The translations under genes and the position numbers were made by a program. Below, in pieces: positions 43,808-54,199 of a stretch of DNA of 64,000 bases. The DNA is from Temnopleurus reevesii (lineage: Eukaryota > Echinodermata > Echinoidea > Temnopleuroida > Temnopleuridae): the NCBI GenBank assembly GCA_036244855.1, contig BQKZ01000002.1:314775-378774 (forward strand), given 5' to 3'. Under the pieces are notes generated by a model. It ran no database searches, was not told the origin of the DNA, and saw only the letters and a list, made by a program, of their open reading frames with translations. The number at the start of each line of letters is the position of its first letter. Within the stretch, counting starts at the first letter, position 1.

Positions 43808-46800
43808 GTAAATAATTACGGTTACTTGTGGCGCAACAATGTGTCAGTCTATTTGTGCTAATAAAGGAAATTTTCGCCGGATCACGTGTATTATTTCCAG
43901 AATTTAGATTTCGTTGTCGCTAGTATTTGAGAAGTTTCGATTTTGTTTTGCCCATTCGAATACTGTTTTACCCTAATATACAAAGATCGTGCAAAACATG
44001 GTAAGGATCGAATCATCAACCAATCAGCGATAGATCTTACTTGCACTGCTTTTTAGGTGGAGTTCCAATTTCAAGTGCGCGATTCGGTAATGGTTGCGTT
44101 GTCTATGTGGTGACCTACAGTATAGTCACCGCGTCCATCAGTAAGGGTATTTAAAAGAGGCATGGACATTTTAAAGCCCAAACTGACGAAAACAGAATTT
44201 GTGAGTAAAACTGGGAATAAACCGTCGAGCCCTGAAAAGTAGGGGCATGAGCCCAAGAGCGTCTCGTGGGGGAGGGGGGGGGGNTGAATTCGCTGAAAGG
44301 GGGGGGGGAGTGCCAAAACTTGCTAATGACCTTTTTTATTTGCCTGTCAGCCCAGCTAAGTGGGGGCAACAAATATAAGCTCAGCATACCGGGGGCAAAA
44401 ATTTTGAAGTGAAGATCTTTTTTTTTAATTGTTTTTAATTGTTTGCTTGTTGGCTCAGCTTAAGCCCTCCGGGGTGCCAAATTTTAGCTCAGCCGCCAAG
44501 GGGCGAACATTTTGAAGTGTAGATTTTTTTTTTCATTTTTTTTTTTGGCTTGTCGGCTCAGCTTAAAGGTAAAATACTTCATTCGCAGCCTAAAATTTGA
44601 CTTTCCAAGATTGTTGTGTTATGTTGAAGAGTACTAAATGTTAGAACTTATCACCTAAAATTTGACTTTCCAAGATTGTTGTGTTATGTTGAAGAGTACT
44701 AAATGTTAGAACTAATCACCAATCAATTAAGCACAAGGATTGATCATGATAGACGCAATTATAGTTATTCCAATAATAATTCTTCTATTCGGGCACCGAA
44801 CTAATTCACCGTACGTTCAAAATTCAAATCAGCCGTTAACCCCCCGTTAACCAATAGCGCAAGAGTCTCTCTCAGTGTGTATTCCGCATGGTGTGGCAGT
44901 GTATTGAAGTGCGCACTGTATGTGCTCTTACGTTTTATGTGTGTGTATATATATGGTACCCAGACCGGAATACGCTAGGAGTATCGCGATACCGTTGGTT
45001 TCAAGTTGAATTATGATAGAATAGATTTTTATTTGAATTAAATATTCTGGACTACATTCGACCAAAATACTTCAGAGATGTTATTTTTGGCATATCTGAG
45101 GTACACAACAAGTTGTAAGCATAACTGTAAAGTGTGCAAATGTAGTTTTCTACCTTTAAGCTCTCCGGCGGCGCCAAATTTTAGCTCAGCCGCCCGGGTA
45201 TGAAAATCATGGGTGCGCGCATGGCTCAGCCGAACAGCCTCTTGAATCTGCACCTGATTTGTGGTATAGTTTTGAAGTACATGTATTCCTCTCTCTGTCT
45301 TGTTTGACACTCAAGTATTGAAAAATATCTATGAGGTACACGCTTTGCCATTTAGACTTTATAATCATCTATGATCATCCCTAACATTTTCTTTATCTCA
45401 TCTTATTCCCATCCCTCGCTCATACCCTCACCAATCCTCGCTTGGCGATCCAGCGTCGATCGTGAGAAAGATCATAAGAGAAACCAAACCTATGATGTGT
45501 CTGGAGCTGGGGACATTCATCGGCTACTCGGCTATCAATGCGGCCCGAGATCTACCGGCTGGGTCGCGATATATCTGCCTGGAACCCCACAAAGCTCGAG
45601 CAGCTACTGCGAGGAAAATGATCGAATATGCAGGATTTCAAGATGTGGTAATAATAATTACGTAATTATGGCTCCTGCAATAAATCCAATGATAATCATA
45701 GAAACCTGATACGTGACAGAGCGTGCAATATCGTTCCTTTTCCTAACTGTGTAATATTTTGTAATATATATATATATATATATATTGTTTTTATTTAATT
45801 TACAGCATCTTTGCGGTTCGAACCCACACGCTATACCATGAGGGATCACTTCAGGCAAAACGCTCTTCCGACTGAGCTAGCTACTCGCTGTTTCAGACCG
45901 ATAAACATATCTTTAGACATCATAAGTGAACGGTCACGATCCGTTTCTTGGAAAAAAATATTTCAAAGAATCCGCCATGGCTTACGACAGTCTTTATGTC
46001 CTATTGTCCATGGCCCAAGCAAACCGGATACACAGCTCAGTCGGTATATCGCATGACTTAGAATGAAGCGATCCTTCATCGCACAGGTTCAAACTCCATT
46101 AAAGCCGCATCTTTTATGACTTGAATTTGTACAATATTGCATCTGCATGAAAAAGTGCAATATGGCACGATAATATGTGATCCCCGACCTTTTTCCTCAA
46201 TTGTGCATAGTTACACTTTTTTTTGTGTAATGACCTACTTGATATTCGGCGTGTTCAGTAACAAGAGTTTCGGATAGTTTCGAGGCTTACTTCTTGATCC
46301 CTCCGCTGGCATTGTAGTTATGATATAATTTGATTTCAATCTATTTCCGTATTAAAACATTACACTGGTCAAGCAACCCATCTCGAGTAGTGCTGTATCC
46401 CCTCGTGGGTGGGGTGTGACAGAAAATGAATATACATTTGTCTGGATATCCTTATCCTACAACGGATAAATGAAACGTCCCTTTTTATTATTTGTCCATG
46501 CATGCAGGTTGAAATTATTACCGGCTTTTCTGACGAGGTGATTCCCAATCTCAAAGACGAGTTCAAGATCGATGCTTTTGACTACGTGTTCATTGATCAT
46601 GTTAAAGACCTGTACAAACGCGACCTTCTCCTCCTTGAAGAATACAAACTTTTGAGAATCGGAACTGTGATCGTCGCAGACAACGTCGTTCAACCAGGGT
46701 CGCCGGAGTATGTCGAGTACGTACGAAACTCGCCGAAGTATCGCTCGGAGATTATCGAATGTGCGCTCCACAATACCTCTTTGCCTGACGCCATTGAAAA

Positions 46801-46819
46801 ATCAATAGTCATTGCATGA
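43640..46819 (+). CDS. COMT: Catechol O-methyltransferase-like protein, 5' end not found
   Basis: This is a SAM-dependent methyltransferase, expected to transfer a methyl group to a catechol hydroxyl using Mg2+. Three exons (43640-43807, 45454-45647, 46508-46819) join in frame with AG/GT boundaries and encode 222 residues to a TGA. Exon 1 aligns with the N terminus of soluble human COMT (RILNHVL against GILNRFY). Exon 2 holds LELGTFIGYSA, the SAM-binding LELGAYCGYSA motif, and the ribose-binding Glu in YICLEP. Exon 3 has IDHVKD (human D141, K144) and ADNVVQPG (human D169, N170). By my alignment the catalytic-site Glu199 of human COMT corresponds to His here, so substrate choice may differ. 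The first base of codon 1 of this exon comes from an upstream exon I could not identify. An AATAAA at 47269 is a possible poly(A) signal. Confidence 0.92.
44340..45240 (+). repeat. Dispersed GGCTCAGC-containing repeat in COMT-like intron
   Basis: The block CCAAATTTTAGCTCAGCCGCC with GGCTCAGCTTAA(G/A) and TTTTGAAGTG(A/T)AGAT recurs at about 44340-44575. CTCTCCGGCGGCGCCAAATT followed by TTAGCTCAGCCGCC recurs at about 45160-45235. Type not assigned. Confidence 0.55.
44589..44720 (+). repeat. Perfect-looking tandem duplication, period 65 bp
   Basis: CCTAAAATTTGACTTTCCAA and the following 45 bases occur at 44589 and 44654 with about one difference (ACTTATCACC against ACTAATCACC). Confidence 0.95.
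45454..45647 (+). CDS. COMT: COMT-like second visible coding exon
   Basis: 194 bp. Acceptor GCGATCCAG, donor GTAATA. Encodes SIVRKIIRE to YAGFQDV, with the SAM-binding LELGTFIGYSA. Confidence 0.95.
45764..45785. repeat. (TA)n microsatellite
   Basis: Pure TA run in the COMT-like intron. Another short one is at about 60337-60352. Confidence 0.9.
45806..45888 (-). ncRNA. tRNA-like relic (possible SINE head)
   Basis: On the minus strand, TAGCTCAGTCGGAAGAGC fits a pol III A box and D arm, and GGTTCGAACC a B box, at tRNA spacing. The anticodon arm does not fold cleanly, and the acceptor arms do not pair well. It is best described as a tRNA pseudogene or a tRNA-derived repeat. Confidence 0.45.
46023..46105 (+). 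ncRNA. tRNA-like relic (possible SINE head), opposite orientation
   Basis: CAGCTCAGTCGGTATATCGC fits an A box/D arm, and CAGGTTCAAACTCC a B box about 40 nt later. The acceptor stem and anticodon are not convincing. It lies about 140 bp from the minus-strand relic, in the same intron. Confidence 0.4.
46508..46819 (+). CDS. COMT: COMT-like last coding exon
   Basis: 312 bp with stop. Acceptor CATGCAG. Begins VEIITGFSDEVIP and ends AIEKSIVIA. It carries the metal and catalytic residues (DH.K, DN). Confidence 0.95.
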   Translation, partial: VEIITGFSDEVIPNLKDEFKIDAFDYVFIDHVKDLYKRDLLLLEEYKLLRIGTVIVADNVVQPGSPEYVEYVRNSPKYRSEIIECALHNTSLPDAIEKSIVIA

Positions 46820-46865
46820 GATGAATTAATGTGTCATTTGTGTTTTTGTGATCACACTGTGATAA

Positions 46866-47156
46866 AGGCCACTTTGGTAATGTAATCAAATCTATTCATG
46901 TTTGCCCCAAGAGGAAGTATGTATTCAGTTGCCAAAAGAGAATGAGAGAACGCTAGTCAGAATTCTACTTGCATACATGAGCGTTGCTAGGTTGGACAAA
47001 CATGAGAGCTTGACAAACCTGGGAACAAACACTTCATGCTTTCCACATTCCTTCTTTTGAAACACGATTATTTCATATCAGGTGAACAAATATTTTGTCA
47101 TTGTGCATTTGACAAATAAGCGTGCATAAAATTTGAATACATTACGAAAGTGGCCT
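46866..47156. mobile_element. MITE with AGGCCACTTT ends just after the COMT-like gene
   Basis: The left end AGGCCACTTTGGTAATGTAA and the right end on the minus strand, AGGCCACTTTCGTAATGTAT, both continue into TCAAAT. About 290 bp, non-coding. It starts 47 bp after the COMT-like stop, so it probably lies in the 3' UTR. Confidence 0.8.
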
Positions 47157-47399
47157 ATTGTCAAGCGTTCTTTTCGGAGTTCGTTTCTATATAAATACTA
47201 CTCAAATAGGCTATCCAGCGATTTGTATGTTTTGACTGTATTTTGTTATATTTTGTTGAAATTAAGGGAATAAAAACAAACAAACCAACAACATTTGCCT
47301 TAAAAAACGGTTTCATGTTTTTAAACCCTTGATTTTGTTGTGTATTGATGAAAACATGTAGATAGTATTCTGAATACAATTTTGTGTTTTTTTTCATTT

Positions 47400-49170
47400 G
47401 CTTTACTTTAAGTGTATTGAAATATATTTTAATAACAAAATATGTTCGCCATATATGTATTTTCTGTATAATATGCAGAGAGTATACAATATTCTTAAAG
47501 TCTAGCTGTCAGACTACTTTTAGCTAAGTAGCTCGTTCCCAAACTACAGTTTTCCTTTATGAATTTCACTATCTTTTATATACTCCAACGCATTTGGTTC
47601 AAAACATGTTTGTATAATATTATCTTTAAAATACTGAAAAGTCTGTCACCACAATATTTTCTTATACCAATTATAATCTCCCGAAACCTCGGCTCTGTGT
47701 CAGGCACATACAAATTTGTCATGCCAGAACCGGTGAAAAGTGATTCTTAGCTGCTTCAGATATTGTAAGTGTATTCCTCTTTACATCAGGGCAATTTCAA
47801 ATCCTGCCATGTTGAAAAGAAATCTCAAGACTTACCTCCCCTTATAAGTTTTCAATTTTAAGTATTTTTTTTTATTATTTATATCGCTATAGAACAAATA
47901 AAAGGCGATCCGAACGCAAGCATTGCTTGTACAGGGTTTTCGTCTCCATTGTTAAACTTTTGATTCTGTTTTAGAAAAGGAAATAAATGTTAAAGTCAAT
48001 TAGAAATATGTATCATTATCATTACTTACTATGTCAGGTAAATGAAGCACTTAGACATCATATTCATGAATGTATGTTAAATCGATAGTCAAATAGTCAA
48101 GAATTATGTGTGTGTAAAGAACCCATCAAATTTTGCATATAACATTATAATAGTAAACCCGCCTATTGCACTACAGTACTTGGAATCCAGTTTGGATACA
48201 TTACTTGTTTCCATGTCGGGCAAGCCTCAAGCAAGCTTTCGTGTCGTCAAGACTAACCTATGTGAAAAAGAACCCATCAAATTTGCATCTATTAGTAAAC
48301 TCGCCTTTTAGTGGACTAGTGTAAGATGAACGGAAGCTATTTTCATCAACGTCACATTTGAATTGGTCCATCATCAGATGTGTCACCGCTTGTTACGGTC
48401 GTTGGAAAGAAACATGCATACATTTGAATCTATTAGTAAATTGGCCTATTACCCCCAATTTGCTGCTAATTCGTCCTTGAAAGGGAACTTTAACCAGTCA
48501 TCGATGTGCTGTCGCTATAGATGAAGAAAAAATGAGATGAAAAAAAACCCTAAGCATTTTGAGCTAAATCGGATAATCCGTTCAAAATTTGTCAATATTT
48601 GCATTTTTACTACTAATACTAATGGGCATTTTTGAGTCGGCGACTTTGGCATAATCTGTGATGACATCATGGAGTAAGTCACTTTGTATATCACTTTATT
48701 CAAAACATGGATCAATATCATTTTTGAAGTGTGGAATCACCATCATTCATTCTACAATATTTGCAGAATTGATGAGGCTATAATGTATTACTCTAAACGA
48801 CAAAACAAAGTTTATTTTTCTCAGAAAAGTGGAAAAAGGAAACTTTTTTGTGTACAAAGTGAATGGGGATTTTCTATGATGCCACTACAGATCATGTCAA
48901 ATGTGCCACTTTTCCTTTTAGAACCTCATATATTTCAGATTTGCAGGGTTTTACTATTTTTTTTTTATTATCATGAATAAATAAAAGAATAAAAGAAATA
49001 TCAAAACATGAAATTGTTAGAAAAATGCACAAATCCTTTTAAAAGTTTTCCAGTTAAACAGTTATTCATCTAATCTTCCACTTGGTGAATTTGAACATAT
49101 TTTCTGCCTCAGCTACGTGGCATGAATGGAAGGTTTTTGTTTTGAATATTTCTTTCGGATAATTTAAACT
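47400..49170. other. AT-rich intergenic stretch
   Basis: No coding exon recognised. It contains one copy of the dispersed repeat (48173-48312), poly-T and AT-rich runs, and a possible relative of the AGTTGCCAAC-type element around 48500-48960. Confidence 0.5.
48173..48312 (+). repeat. Dispersed repeat, copy 3
   Basis: Contains TTGGAATCCAGTTTGGATAC, CATGTCGGGCAAGCCTCAAG, CAAGCTTTCGTGTCGTCAAG and TTTGCATCTATTAGTAAACT. It is the most complete of the three copies in the window. Confidence 0.65.
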
Positions 49171-49184
49171 AAAAACAGTTATGT

Positions 49185-49267
49185 CGACGAGGATGGGATT
49201 CGAACCCACGCGTGCACTGCACAATGGCTTAGCAAACCATCGCCTTAAACCACTCGGCCACCTCGTC
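49185..49267 (-). tRNA. tRNA-Ser (anticodon GCT), minus-strand copy 1
   Basis: 83 nt. Acceptor GACGAGG/CCTCGTC, D arm with one extra T compared with the copy at 38367, and anticodon loop TTGCTAA closed by ATGGT/GCCAT. A long variable arm (TGTGCAGTGCAC), the same T arm TGGGTTCGAATCCCA and discriminator G follow. A run of five T on the minus strand (49171-49175) lies about 9 nt downstream. Identical in sequence to the copy at 51252. Confidence 0.97.
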
Positions 49268-50337
49268 TGTTGAAATCTAAAAGCTTTATGTGAATTTCAT
49301 TGTTATTTAAAAAGAATTACAATTCATTTCATCAGCAAAAATCTGTTTGGATGAAAGTTTGCAATATATTGCGTAATATTAAAAATAGGACGTCTTCAAT
49401 GTGATTCGAAGATGTAGCTATATACACTTTTGAGTAAACCTCAGCGATGTTCTCTCCGCTGCATTCAGGGATCGCGGAATCATGTAAAAATGTGTAAATG
49501 TCCCTATGATCTATAGAAACTCTTTGGTAAATGTGTACAAATGCACAGTCCAACTTATTCCAGCCTTTCGCATGAGTTTTAAAGACCTTCCGCGAGTAAA
49601 TAAAATATTAAAAACAAAATCAGTTGTTAACATTAATCGGGACTTTCAATATATCAAGTGATTGTTTTAAAGAAATATTTTATATTGTCGCAAAAACCTG
49701 ACGACTCTTTTCCAATCACAGGAAAAAAACGAGATATATTTTGAATTTAATCAAATACTCACTCGGGGGGGGGGGGGGGGGGCGACATAGTTTTCAACAA
49801 GACGGAGAATTTACATAGTTACAAAGTATGAAGTGGTTGGCTGGCCAGAAAAATTGCAACACTTATTCAAACATGATCTAAACAAATTACAAATAAGCAG
49901 AATAGAAGAAAAATACAATTTAAAAAATGAACGGAATATGCCTAACTGAAGAAAACATATACACTGATGCTAATAATGCTGGGATATTTTGTTCGGACAT
50001 AATTATGTGTCATTTAGAAATGGAGTTATTCTTGAATAATGCAATTTGACCCCAATGTTACACACTGTTTGCCAGGTTGCGGTGAAGCATTAAACACTCA
50101 ACACATTTTAATACTAAGCTAATTCAGCAGTCGTTATTCATTGAAATCTTGACCAAAAGAGTTTCAAACCTATGCAAATTTAAGAAAAAAATAAGAAAAT
50201 ATCCTGGTATTATACTAGCAACAGTGTATTTTTGGTGAAAAGTGAAAATATCTAAAATAATTTTTGATGGATTTAGGGTCACGGTTGAGGAACCACAATC
50301 ATTGCGAAGGATTGGATTCTTTACCAANTTAAAAATA

Positions 50338-50591
50338 CAGTCAAACCTGTCTATAGTGGCCACTGTCTATAGTGACCACCTGTCTATAGTGGCCACTTAA
50401 ATTGATTTCCTCCAGGTGAAAATGCATGTTATATAACCTGTCTATAGAGGCCACCTGTCTACAATGGCCACTTAAATTGATTCCCTCCAGGTGAAAATGC
50501 ATGTTTTAGAACCTGTCTATAGAGGCCACCTGTCTACAATGGCCACTTTTTCTGTTTCCCTTGGGGTGGCCTCTGTAGACAGGTTTGACTG
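50338..50591. mobile_element. CAGTCAAACCTGTCTA element, long form
   Basis: The ends CAGTCAAACCTGTCTATAGT and, inverted, CAGTCAAACCTGTCTACAGA are flanked by TA. It is inverted relative to the copy at 25636 and longer, because an internal unit of about 78 bp (CCTCCAGGTGAAAATGCATG with CTGTCTATAGAGGCCACC) is duplicated. Its left end lies 10 bp from an isolated N at 50328. Confidence 0.85.
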
Positions 50592-51251
50592 TAAATGAAT
50601 TTCTTCTTTATTCACTCATGTTCCTTTAATACCAAAACTTGTCAAGACCGGCCATGAGAAAGAAATCACAGAGCCATTCCATATATCATTTTGAGATTTA
50701 TCAATAATGTCCGTCTGGGGCCGTCAATTAAAAAGGAGGAGCCAACGCCCCCTCTCTCGGTCTATGAGCAAGGCTGAAACAAACGACGAGTTAAACTTAT
50801 GTTTGGAAACCGGGTGTTGAGGTAGAGAACGTTTATTGTAACAGAATTCTCGGGTATAATTATAGGCCTATATTTCACCAATACGGGAGAGGCATCCAGT
50901 TTGCTATTTTTTGAGAGACAGAGTGATTTCATAGTGTTGTGACAAAGGATTTTTTTCTAAATTTCTGAGGAGAAAACAAGGCTTCAATTAGATTGAAATA
51001 TATTCATCGCTCCAAACAAATCGAAAAGTGATATTATGATTAAACACGACAACAAGATAAAGTGATCGGATCAGCACTACCATCGCATAGAATTAAAGAC
51101 AAACAAGATACCAAAAAGTATTTTGATATTAAAGACATCCTTTTATAACTCTATGAAAATTGGGTCAAGCGCTTGCCAGTATTCGGTCATAGTCAAATAG
51201 TGAACTTTCAATGCACTGATTTTGTGTAAAGTATAGCAAAAATAGTCACAT

Positions 51252-51334
51252 CGACGAGGATGGGATTCGAACCCACGCGTGCACTGCACAATGGCTTAGC
51301 AAACCATCGCCTTAAACCACTCGGCCACCTCGTC
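51252..51334 (-). tRNA. tRNA-Ser (anticodon GCT), minus-strand copy 2
   Basis: Same 83-nt sequence as 49185-49267, with a T5 terminator on the minus strand at 51238-51242. About 200 bp of 5' flank is also shared between the two copies (for example AAAGAATTACAATT and TTGCAA.ATATTGCG), so they arose by a local duplication of about 2.07 kb spacing. Confidence 0.97.
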
Positions 51335-51873
51335 TCATGAAAGCTTATATTTTTTGCTTTCCTTTTTATTGTTTATATCAAAGAATTACAATTAATTTCA
51401 TCATCTAACGTCTGATTGGACAAAAGTTTGCAACATATTGCGCAATGGCAATAATACAACTACCATCTGAACCGAAGATGGCGCTATACATCTTCAAGCA
51501 AAATCTCGATGGAGGAGGGCTGTTCTTTAGATGATAATTAGTGTGGTCAATTTTAATTCATCTCCCAACACGTACATGTTGAACAACCAAAACACTTAGC
51601 TAAGTATTATCAACCAGATAGAACCAGAATATACATATACATATATTTCACAATAAGTACATGATCCTCTAAATTGGTGCGCAGGACGCGAATGTTTCAA
51701 AGATCACATCACAAACAGCTTCATAAAGTTAAATAAAGATAGACAGGTTGCATGTCAATGTTTTTCGTATATTAGACCAAAAGTTTTCAGACGTGCATGA
51801 TAATATGAGGTTACAGTCAACGCATGGAAAAAAAGAAAGAGTAGAATCACAATCTAAAAAGTTTGCCCCACGG

Positions 51874-51900
51874 TTTTTTTTTTTTTTTTTTTTTTTTTTT
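51874..51900 (+). repeat. Poly(T) run
   Basis: 27 consecutive T. Could be the reverse of a retrotransposon poly(A) tail, but nothing recognisable adjoins it. Confidence 0.9.
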
Positions 51901-53023
51901 ACCATAGTAGTCATATTAATGGTATTTTTAACTAAAGAGACTTTGGATGTTTTTAAGATTCTTTTTATCGTTGCAAAGGCAACTAATTGGCAAATTTGTT
52001 GTTGAGAAAGAAAATAGATAATTTAGAAATTTTGACAACACAGCCCTTAAATCAAACTTGGGGAAAGTTTTGACTTAAATGATTTTTTAGAATGTTGACC
52101 TTGGTTATTTACAAACAGGAGTACTATGGGGATCCCTCCGTTATATTACATGGCCTGGCCTTTTTACAAACAAGTGCGTTATAGTCAATTTCCAATAATC
52201 CCCCTCCCTCTCCCTCTTCCGATCTTCTTATATTATCTATCATTCTCCTTTAATCGTAGTAAGATAGTATTGCTTATCCATTCTATTCACTCTAAGCCTC
52301 CTTCCTCTTACAAAATCTTTTATGTATTGGCATATCCTTACGCCCCCCTCCACCCTCATGGGCAAAAGTGCCCAAACGGCTGTCACGGCAGGGGGGGGGG
52401 GGGGGGGGTAGGTATTGAAGGAAAATAAACAATTCTCTCCCCCACCCCATGTTAAATCCTGGATATATGCAGATTTAATTAGCCAAGGCTTGCTTGTGTG
52501 GGGTTTATAGAATGGCCAACTATCATAGAATATCAATGAGATGTGATATATTGTATGATACATTCAGTTATTATTTCATGATTAAATGACTGAATGATAA
52601 TTTGTTAGAGCACTCTGTCTCAAGGAAAGCAATTAGTTCAATTTTTCGCTATTCTTATTCTATATTTCCTCTAATGAATATAATTTTATTCTAAGGTCAT
52701 CTACATTCCCCAAAGAATGATCAACCCTACCCCACTTAGTGTGTTTCTCCCGATATGCTTCGCTTGGGTCCAGATTTGATCAATTATCTTTTTAAAAATT
52801 TTTTTTATCAATAATGACAATCTCATGATCCTTTGCCCCCTTTTCACTAACTTCCTTTCTCAACGCGATATAAATTATTTCCGTAAAATTAAGTTGAGCA
52901 CCAATTCAATGCTCCTGTGTAATGTTATTCAAATCCGAACCGACTTGTGATTGTATGTCCACACAGTTCAATACAAGGCATACAGATCTATAGTCCTGTA
53001 ACCCACTTTATTCTACGGAAATA

Positions 53024-53199
53024 CAGGTAACTCTGCCTAAGTCGAATCTGTTGGGACCACACAAATCTGTTCGACTTATGAGAATTTCGACTTAGAAGAG
53101 GCTAATAACACTGGTTTTGTATGATTTGTTCCAGACAATCACATCGACTTAGGCAATTATTCGACTTAGACAAGTTCGACTTAGGCAGAGTTGACTGTA
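53024..53199. mobile_element. MITE with CAGTCAACTCTGCCTAAGTCGAA ends
   Basis: The left end CAGGTAACTCTGCCTAAGTC and the right end on the minus strand, CAGTCAACTCTGCCTAAGTC, are flanked by TA. Internal blocks with GACTTAG repeat several times (TTCGACTTATGAGAATTTCG, ATCGACTTAGGCAATTATTC). Same family as 17145, 17936 and 53995. Confidence 0.85.
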
Positions 53200-53994
53200 G
53201 TTTATATCGTGTTCCCATTTCTCAGCAAACTCTGATATTACTCCAAACATACCACACAAGTAATATACAAATTAAGATGAAAACGTTTTTCTTATTTATT
53301 ACGTAAGTAGTCAGTAATTAACAAACCCTTTATACTCTTTCATTGCAAATAGATCTTGACAAATGAATTCACCAAGTTGAGTCCACAAAGGAAAACTTAT
53401 ACCGGTACTAAAGGATAAAATAAAATCGATAACTTGGTGGACATCTCCTTTTCTCGGATTCATAAGATAAGTTAATGACAAGACACATTTGGATATTCAA
53501 CCTCAATTAAGCTCCATCTTTTAGGATCTAAACCAGCACCAATGATTGTATTTGCTAAACAGCAACATAGATAAAGTTCCCATTAGATGAATAGATTATT
53601 AAAAGCAAAGGAAAAAGTGTTAGAATAGTTAAAATTGATCTAACAAAACTATGTCGTCACAAAAGGGCATTTTCAGTAGCACAATACAGAAATATACCAC
53701 AAATTATAGAAATAAAAAAGGTTAAGAAATGTGAAATGGGGATTCTATTTAGAGAGATAACAAAGAATGAGAAATAATGATACTGATATAAGAAGAAAAG
53801 ATTTTCATTTGGTAAGTGCTTCCTCATGAATCATTACAATGCTGCCTGAATTAACAGTAACCTCAGAGGGATCATTAGATGGGTTAAATAATGACAAATC
53901 AAGGGTTACACATAGTCTATTTATCATCTGGCACATGAACACATGACTGAAGCATGAAACCACCACAGCAACAATCAGTCATTACTTTAAAATT

Positions 53995-54172
53995 ACAGTC
54001 AACCTTGCCTAAGTCAAAAATGATGGTAAAGAGAAAATATCTTCAACTTCAAGAAAATTTGACTTATGATGAGGGGTAAAAACTATATAACTTGGAGAAG
54101 AGGATATGAAAAGTCCTTCCACTTACACAATTAGTTGACTTATGCAGGGTCGTCTTCTGCAAGGTTGACTGT
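53995..54172. mobile_element. MITE, CAGTCAACCTTGCCTAAGTC family
   Basis: Left end ACAGTCAACCTTGCCTAAGT; the right end on the minus strand is ACAGTCAACCTTGCAGAAGA. Internal TTTGACTTAT and GTTGACTTAT blocks. About 178 bp and more diverged than the copy at 53024. Confidence 0.75.
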
Positions 54173-54199
54173 TATTTTTCTATTACACATCAGTTTACT

